DNA from: Comamonadaceae bacterium
GTDB taxonomy: Bacteria > Pseudomonadota > Gammaproteobacteria > Burkholderiales > Burkholderiaceae
NCBI GenBank assembly: GCA_947505995.1
Contig: CANNNB010000040.1
Coordinates: forward strand, 1 to 14,598
Direction: 5' to 3'
Length of the DNA: 14,598 nucleotides
Part shown: positions 7,526 through 14,598 of the stretch, piece after piece
How positions within the stretch are numbered: position 1 is the first letter of the stretch
Layout: each line of letters begins with the position of its first letter
The notes under the pieces: generated by a model
What the model saw: the letters and a program-made list of their open reading frames with translations, nothing else
Database searches by the model: none
What the model was told of the DNA's origin: nothing
Position numbers and translations under genes: made by a program

Positions 7526-8689
7526 GTGCTTTTGTCTCTTCAGGGAACCTTCCCCTTAGCCATTTTGGCGCTTGCAGACGGCACAGTCTTTGTCGGCAAC
7601 TCGATCGGAGCCTCTGGCTCTACTGTTGGTGAGGTGGTTTTCAATACCTCCCTCACAGGCTATCAAGAAATCCTCACTGACCCAAGCTACTGCCAACAGA
7701 TCGTGACGCTCACGTATCCGCACATTGGCAACTATGGTGTCAACCCAGAGGATGTCGAATGTGACAAAGTCCATGCTGCTGGGCTGATCATCAAAGATCT
7801 GCCTATGGTCGCCAGCAACTTCCGCTCTACCGAAACACTTTCGGCTTATTTGTCGCGCAGTGGCACGGTGGCCATTGCGAACATTGATACCCGCAAACTC
7901 ACACGCCTCTTGCGCAGCAAGGGTGCTCAAAATGGCGCCATTGTGGCCTTGGCCGCAGGTCAACAAGTCACACCCGAATTTACAGATCAGGCAGTTCAAG
8001 CTGCCAAGGCTGCGCCTGCCATGGCCGGTTTGGACTTGGCCCAAAAAGTCACAGTGGCTGCAACCTACGATTGGACCGAGTCTGAGTGGCAACTGGGCAG
8101 CGGCTATGGCCAACAAACGGCGCCCCGATTTCATGTGGTGGCTTACGACTTTGGCGTGAAGAAAAACATCTTGCGCATGCTGGCCCAGCGCGGTTGCAAA
8201 GTCACCGTTGTGCCGGCCAAAACGCCCGCCGCTGACGTGCTCAAGTTCAAGCCCGATGGCATCTTCTTGTCCAATGGTCCTGGCGATCCGGAGCCTTGCG
8301 ACTATGCCATTGCTGCTGCCAAAGAACTCATTGAAACCGGCATTCCCACTTTTGGTATTTGCTTGGGTCACCAAATCATGGCCTTGGCCAGTGGCGCTAA
8401 AACTTTCAAAATGAAATTTGGTCACCATGGTGCCAATCACCCCGTCAAAGACCTCGACTCGGGTCGTGTGTCCATCACCAGCCAAAACCATGGTTTTGCG
8501 GTAGACGAAAAATCATTGCCCGCCAACTTGCGCGCCACGCACGTGTCTTTGTTTGACAGCACCTTGCAAGGCTTGGCCCGCACCGACAAGCCAGCGTTTT
8601 GTTTCCAAGGTCACCCCGAGGCCTCTCCAGGTCCTCACGACATTGCCTACCTCTTCGATCGCTTCATCAACCTGATGGAGACCAAATAA
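7526..8689 (+). CDS. carA: Carbamoyl-phosphate synthase small (glutaminase) subunit
   Basis: CarA hydrolyses glutamine and channels the ammonia to CarB for carbamoyl phosphate synthesis, feeding both pyrimidine and arginine pathways. From GTG 7526 the product is 387 residues (E. coli 382). The N-terminal CPSase domain includes [21 protein letters not shown] and HIGNYG. The C-terminal class I glutamine amidotransferase domain has [13 protein letters not shown], the nucleophile elbow FGICLGHQ with C279, and the [11 protein letters not shown] segment with H363 and E365. This triad is offset by exactly ten from E. coli Cys269/His353/Glu355. The GTG start is backed by GGAGA at 7516-7520. carA is separated from carB by one base, so the two subunits are co-translated. 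Confidence 0.97.
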   Translation: MLLSLQGTFPLAILALADGTVFVGNSIGASGSTVGEVVFNTSLTGYQEILTDPSYCQQIVTLTYPHIGNYGVNPEDVECDKVHAAGLIIKDLPMVASNFRSTETLSAYLSRSGTVAIANIDTRKLTRLLRSKGAQNGAIVALAAGQQVTPEFTDQAVQAAKAAPAMAGLDLAQKVTVAATYDWTESEWQLGSGYGQQTAPRFHVVAYDFGVKKNILRMLAQRGCKVTVVPAKTPAADVLKFKPDGIFLSNGPGDPEPCDYAIAAAKELIETGIPTFGICLGHQIMALASGAKTFKMKFGHHGANHPVKDLDSGRVSITSQNHGFAVDEKSLPANLRATHVSLFDSTLQGLARTDKPAFCFQGHPEASPGPHDIAYLFDRFINLMETK

Positions 8690-8690
8690 C

Positions 8691-11915
<3,225 letters not shown>

Positions 11916-11923
11916 AAAAACTC

Positions 11924-11928
11924 GGAGA
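11924..11928 (+). promoter_or_regulatory. Shine-Dalgarno of greA supporting a GTG start
   Basis: GGAGA lies seven bases before GTG 11936 in the 20-nt gap after carB. It supports the GTG as the greA start, since no ATG is available near the conserved N-terminus ([10 protein letters not shown]). Confidence 0.75.
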
Positions 11929-11935
11929 CATCTAA

Positions 11936-12412
11936 GTGGCAACTATTCCAATTACCCTTCGCGGCGCTGAAAAGCTCAAAGCCGAACTTCATCAATTGAA
12001 AACCGTTGAGCGTCCTTGGGTCATCAACGCCATTGCAGAAGCTCGGGCTCAAGGCGACTTGAGTGAAAACGCAGAGTACGACGCAGCCAAAGACCGTCAA
12101 GGTTTTGTAGAAGGCCGCATTCAAGAAGTCGAAGGTAAACTTTCGGCGGCTCAAATCATCGATCCTGCTTCTGTCGATGCCGGTGGTCGAGTGGTCTTTG
12201 GTGCCACCGTGGAGTTGGAAGAGGAAAGCTCGGGCGATGTGGTCAAGTATCAAATTGTGGGTGAAGACGAAGCCGATCTCAAGTTGGGTTTGGTCAATAT
12301 CAGCAGCCCCATTGCACGCGCGCTTATTGGCAAAGAGGAGGGCGATGTGGCTGTGGTCCAGGCTCCGGGTGGAGAGAAGCGCTACGAAATCGTGGCGGTG
12401 TCTTACATCTAA
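11936..12412 (+). CDS. greA: Transcript cleavage (elongation) factor GreA
   Basis: GreA enters the secondary channel of RNA polymerase and stimulates cleavage of backtracked transcripts, rescuing arrested complexes. The 158-residue product is the standard length. It has an N-terminal antiparallel coiled coil (about 1-75) whose tip carries the acidic residues D41 and E44 in [19 protein letters not shown]-terminal FKBP-like domain (about 80-158) ends in the typical [12 protein letters not shown] strand. GreA rather than GreB is indicated by the [10 protein letters not shown] tip and by the [15 protein letters not shown] start. Translation starts at GTG with GGAGA seven bases upstream. It is the last gene of the carA-carB-greA unit and is followed by a strong hairpin terminator. 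Confidence 0.96.
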   Translation: MATIPITLRGAEKLKAELHQLKTVERPWVINAIAEARAQGDLSENAEYDAAKDRQGFVEGRIQEVEGKLSAAQIIDPASVDAGGRVVFGATVELEEESSGDVVKYQIVGEDEADLKLGLVNISSPIARALIGKEEGDVAVVQAPGGEKRYEIVAVSYI

Positions 12413-12431
12413 CTCGCTCTGAAGTTCCAAT

Positions 12432-12465
12432 AAAAAAGGCGTTCTGTTGAACGCCTTTTTTTCTT
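12432..12465 (+). terminator. Rho-independent terminator, probably bidirectional, between greA and the converging gene
   Basis: The stem GGCGTTC (12438-12444) and GAACGCC (12449-12455) pairs perfectly around a TGTT loop, preceded by six A and followed by seven T (12456-12462). On the + strand it ends carA-carB-greA 20 nt after the stop. The left A-tract gives a U-tract on the - strand, so it can also end the yhbY-glycosyltransferase transcript, whose last stop is at 12501. Confidence 0.9.
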
Positions 12466-12500
12466 GTCACATGCGCCTCGCGGTTCATGCATGTTGTGAA

Positions 12501-13247
12501 TTATTCTTTCCAGTGCTCAGCCACCCAAAGTGCAGGCTTGATGAATCTGAATCTTCGATTGCGTTTGCCAGCCAGCGCATCGGGTGGGTTGCACTCACCA
12601 TGAAAGATCACGATGCGTGCATCTTTTGGAATTTGCGGCGCTGTCCAATAGTTGGTGGGCCAACTAGGAATGCTGTGGTACTTGAAGCTGGGGCACCACG
12701 ACGAATGCCAATAAGCCAATTTGCCTTGGCGGTGCAAAAAGTCTGAAAGGTAGGCCTGTTCGTTTCTAAATTGCTTTCGAATACTGTCAAAGTTGTGACG
12801 AAAGTATTCAAGCACATCGGGATGCGCACCCAGTTCATAACGGTACACAGAAGAATTACCTGTGATTCGCCAGGGACGTTTGTAGTCATGAATGATCAAG
12901 AAATCGCCAGGTACTTCAAAGAAGCCATCGAGGCTGCCCACAATGACCACGTCAACATCCAAGAACAAGGCGGTGCCCCGCAAGCCATGCAGGTCTTGAG
13001 TGAACGAGGCGAGTTTGGTCCAACCACGTTCAGGAATGCCTGCCGGTAAATCCAAGGCAGGAATAGGCAAGCATTGAACTTCGCTGCGAATGCCGGTGCT
13101 GTCATCGGTCAAACAGACCATGTTGAAGTTGCCTTGGAGGTGTCTGCGCACCATGGCATACAAACGGTTGACATACTCGGGGCCATACTTGGTGCCCCAT
13201 TTCATGCAAATGATATGACGTTGAGTAGGCTGCATGCTCACAGTCAT
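12501..13247 (-). CDS. Putative glycosyltransferase, GT-A-like, substrate unknown
   Basis: This gene encodes a predicted soluble protein of 248 residues with no signal peptide or membrane segment. It starts with a strand-rich region (RHIICMKWGTKYG, then FNMVCLTDD at 41-49). The segment GTALFLDVDVVIVGSLD carries a DxD-type motif (D97, D99), as used by GT-A glycosyltransferases for metal and nucleotide-sugar binding. Further conserved-looking segments are FLIIHDYKRPW and RIVIFHGECNP near the C-terminus. The layout recalls GT8-like or capsule/LPS-type transferases, but I cannot name donor, acceptor or symbol. ATG 13247 is chosen; TTG 13250 directly after the yhbY stop, or ATG 13235, are alternatives, and none has a strong ribosome-binding site. 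The gene follows yhbY by 3 nt and is probably translated by coupling. Family: moderately sure; role: unknown. Confidence 0.75.
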   Translation of the reverse strand: MTVSMQPTQRHIICMKWGTKYGPEYVNRLYAMVRRHLQGNFNMVCLTDDSTGIRSEVQCLPIPALDLPAGIPERGWTKLASFTQDLHGLRGTALFLDVDVVIVGSLDGFFEVPGDFLIIHDYKRPWRITGNSSVYRYELGAHPDVLEYFRHNFDSIRKQFRNEQAYLSDFLHRQGKLAYWHSSWCPSFKYHSIPSWPTNYWTAPQIPKDARIVIFHGECNPPDALAGKRNRRFRFIKPALWVAEHWKE

Positions 13248-13250
13248 CAA

Positions 13251-13724
13251 TTAGGCTTGATTGCGTTTTTTGATGGACTTTTGTTTCACTTTGGCGCGCT
13301 TGACTTGGCCGCCCGATGTCAGGCGTTGGTTGCCTAGTACACGCAATGTTTTAACCTCAGGACGTTGACCGCCACGGCTGCTGTACTTCAAGACCTTAAA
13401 ATCGCGGGGTCCGGCCATGCGATCTTCCGAAACGGTTTTTTCCTTTTCAGGCACAGGGCGCCAAAGCACCAGCAATTTGCCGATGTGTTGAATGGGCGCA
13501 GCGCTTAGGTCTTCGGCCAGTTGGTTGTACATGGCTTCGCGGGCAACGCGGTCGTCACCCAGAACACGAATTTTGATCAGGCCGTGAGCTTTAAGGGCTG
13601 CGTCTGTTTCTTTGACAACGGCGGGCGTGAGGCCATCGTTGCCAACCATGACAACGGGGTCAAGGTGGTGCGCTTCGGCTCTGTGAACCTTGCGTTGGGC
13701 GGGAGTCAATTGAATTTGGGGCAT
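13251..13724 (-). CDS. yhbY: YhbY-family RNA-binding protein (CRS1-YhbY/CRM domain) with basic C-terminal tail
   Basis: YhbY proteins bind pre-50S ribosomal particles and are thought to help large-subunit assembly. From ATG 13724 the product has 157 residues. Residues 1-91 form the CRM domain: [23 protein letters not shown], the RNA-binding GxxG loop GNDG (28-31), and the closing GKLLVLWRP strand. E. coli YhbY stops near this point at about 97 residues. Here a 66-residue tail follows, ending in a run of Lys and Arg ([16 protein letters not shown]), which may add RNA affinity. The frame is open upstream to 13814, but that part is antisense to rlmE and hydrophobic, so 13724 is preferred. It is divergent from rlmE, another 50S maturation gene, across 31 bp. 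Confidence 0.92.
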   Translation of the reverse strand: MPQIQLTPAQRKVHRAEAHHLDPVVMVGNDGLTPAVVKETDAALKAHGLIKIRVLGDDRVAREAMYNQLAEDLSAAPIQHIGKLLVLWRPVPEKEKTVSEDRMAGPRDFKVLKYSSRGGQRPEVKTLRVLGNQRLTSGGQVKRAKVKQKSIKKRNQA

Positions 13725-13755
13725 AGCGCTATTATCCCTGCTTGAACGGAAGATC
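13725..13755. promoter_or_regulatory. Short divergent yhbY/rlmE intergenic region with overlapping -10-like boxes
   Basis: The 31-bp gap contains TATTAT on the + strand (13730-13735) and GATAAT on the - strand (13736-13731), each five of six to the -10 consensus. An 8-bp palindrome, TAGCGCTA (13724-13731), overlaps them. No good -35 box fits either. The - strand box would place the start of the yhbY transcript at or near its ATG. These are weak, short matches and the promoter assignment is tentative. Confidence 0.35.
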
Positions 13756-14436
13756 ATGAAAGTAAAAACTAAAAGTAAAAAAGTCAATAAGTCGTGGTTG
13801 AACGACCACGTCAATGACCCCTATGTCAAGTTGGCCAAAAAAGAGGGCTATCGGGCGAGGGCCGCCTATAAGCTGAAAGAAATTGACGAAACTTTTGGCC
13901 TCATTAAACCGGGCAACTTGGTGGTTGACTTGGGCTCAGCGCCCGGAGCTTGGAGCCAATACGTCCGGCGCAGGCTATCGCCAGGAGGTGCGGCGGTGGG
14001 TGATTTGAACGGCACCATCTTGGCCGTTGACCTGTTGCCCATGGAGCCTGTAGAAGGCGTCCACTTTATTCAGGGTGACTTTACGCAAGCCGATGTGCTG
14101 GCCCAAGTTCAAGCCATTGTGGGCGATCGCCCTGTCGACGTGGTGGTGTCAGACATGGCGCCCAATCTTTCGGGCATCGATTCTGTGGATGCCGCTCGCA
14201 TTACGCACCTGATTGAATTGGCGGTTGAATTTGCTCAAATGCACCTGAAACCGCAAGGGGCCTTGGTGGTGAAGGTCTTTCACGGGAGTGGCTACAGCCA
14301 ATTGGTGAAGCTTTTCAAGGACTCGTTCAAAATCGTCAAGCCGATCAAACCCAAGGCATCCCGAGATAAATCCTCGGAGCAGTTTTTGGTGGGAATTGAA
14401 CCTAAAAACAAGTCCAGTTCTGCTGAATCGACTTAA
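13756..14436 (+). CDS. rlmE: 23S rRNA (uridine-2'-O-)-methyltransferase RlmE (FtsJ/RrmJ)
   Basis: RlmE methylates the 2'-OH of U2552 in the A-loop of 23S rRNA on the 50S particle, a late step of large-subunit maturation. The 226-residue protein (E. coli 209) has a Rossmann-fold methyltransferase domain with the SAM motif [13 protein letters not shown] (56-68). The catalytic tetrad is K39, D133 ([10 protein letters not shown]), K173 (VKVFHGSG) and E208 (SSEQFLVG), matching E. coli Lys38, Asp124, Lys164 and Glu199. Most of the length difference comes from an insertion of roughly nine residues after SAM motif I (around 75-86, rich in Gly and Ala). GGA at 13748-13750 lies five bases before the ATG. 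Placement before ftsH is the same as in E. coli. Confidence 0.96.
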   Translation: MKVKTKSKKVNKSWLNDHVNDPYVKLAKKEGYRARAAYKLKEIDETFGLIKPGNLVVDLGSAPGAWSQYVRRRLSPGGAAVGDLNGTILAVDLLPMEPVEGVHFIQGDFTQADVLAQVQAIVGDRPVDVVVSDMAPNLSGIDSVDAARITHLIELAVEFAQMHLKPQGALVVKVFHGSGYSQLVKLFKDSFKIVKPIKPKASRDKSSEQFLVGIEPKNKSSSAEST

Positions 14437-14516
14437 TCGCAACGCAGAACAGCAAATTTCCTTCTACTTTTAAGGCTAAGTCAAGGTAAATTGGCCCCGT
14501 AGCACTTTCAAAAGTC

Positions 14517-14522
14517 TAGAAT
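14517..14522 (+). promoter_or_regulatory. Possible -10 box upstream of ftsH
   Basis: The 120-nt gap 14437-14556 between rlmE and ftsH is AT-rich. TAGAAT here matches five of six -10 bases, with TTGGCC (14491-14496) upstream at an over-long spacing of 20 nt. I see no terminator after rlmE and no convincing sigma-32 site, so ftsH may be read both from rlmE and from its own promoter. Weak evidence. Confidence 0.3.
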
Positions 14523-14545
14523 GATTGCTAATTAGACGTTTAACT

Positions 14546-14550
14546 GGGAG
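14546..14550 (+). promoter_or_regulatory. Shine-Dalgarno of ftsH that decides its TTG start
   Basis: GGGAG ends six bases before TTG 14557, ideal spacing. The translation from this TTG matches the FtsH N-terminus seen in betaproteobacteria, so the rare start codon is well supported. Confidence 0.8.
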
Positions 14551-14556
14551 CTCTTC

Positions 14557-14598
14557 TTGAACAACCCTTGGTTTTCAAAGATCGCCGTATGGCTTGTG
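14557..14598 (+). CDS. ftsH: ATP-dependent zinc metalloprotease FtsH, first 14 codons only
   Basis: FtsH is a membrane-anchored AAA+ protease that degrades, among others, LpxC and sigma-32, and so balances lipid A synthesis and the heat-shock response. Only MNNPWFSKIAVWLV is visible before the window ends, consistent with the short N-terminal stretch entering the first transmembrane helix. The assignment rests on this peptide, on the TTG with GGGAG six bases upstream, and on the conserved rlmE-ftsH gene order. None of the AAA+ or protease motifs (Walker A/B, HExxH) is in view. Confidence 0.85.
   Translation, partial: MNNPWFSKIAVWLV

Noticed and set aside
7556..8491. Long - strand open frame (311 codons) antisense to carA
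   Set aside because: It mirrors the codon bias of carA, has no recognisable domain, and carA itself is unambiguous.
14491..14502. CCCCGTAG as a sigma-32 -10 element for ftsH
   Set aside because: No CTTGAA-like -35 occurs 12-16 nt upstream.

Overview
This window is an ordinary chromosomal housekeeping block of a Gram-negative betaproteobacterium. The gene order and protein sequences fit Burkholderiales, most likely Comamonadaceae. This rests on three things: the order bamA-skp-lpxD-fabZ-lpxA-lpxB-rnhB, the order greA / glycosyltransferase / yhbY / rlmE / ftsH, and the FtsH N-terminus (MNNPWFSK). GC is roughly 50% by eye, low for Comamonadaceae, which hints at a freshwater lineage; genus is not determinable here. 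I see no mobile element, CRISPR array, tRNA, rRNA or prophage, and I do not find a convincing undescribed system.

Region 1 (1-7292, + strand) is a tightly packed envelope-biogenesis operon. It holds the 3' part of bamA (outer-membrane protein insertase), skp/ompH (periplasmic chaperone), lpxD, fabZ, lpxA and lpxB (first lipid A steps plus the 3-hydroxyacyl-ACP dehydratase competing for the same acyl-ACP pool), rnhB (RNase HII) and a SpoU/TrmH-family RNA methyltransferase. Most junctions overlap or nearly abut (TAATG at bamA/skp, 2 nt at lpxD/fabZ, 0 nt at lpxA/lpxB with the GTG start, about 29 nt overlap at lpxB/rnhB, ATGA at rnhB/methyltransferase), so translational coupling is likely. A perfect 9-bp hairpin followed by a T-run lies at the 5' end of lpxB and makes both its start codon and operon continuity uncertain.

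Region 2 (7293-12465, + strand) is a carA-carB-greA transcription unit. A 233-nt leader carries a consensus -10 box, both carbamoyl-phosphate synthetase subunits follow with a 1-nt gap, then the transcript-cleavage factor GreA. It ends at a strong hairpin terminator that probably also serves the converging gene.

Region 3 (12501-13724, - strand) is a two-gene unit: yhbY (ribosome-associated RNA-binding protein with a long basic tail) followed by a GT-A-like glycosyltransferase of unknown substrate. Region 4 (13756-14598, + strand) is rlmE (23S rRNA 2'-O-methyltransferase), divergent from yhbY across 31 bp, then the first 14 codons of ftsH behind a TTG start and a good Shine-Dalgarno.

Points worth a second look are modest: the LpxA acyl-ruler position carries Met (predicts a C10 hydroxyacyl chain), the lpxB-start hairpin, the carA leader, and the uncharacterised glycosyltransferase.
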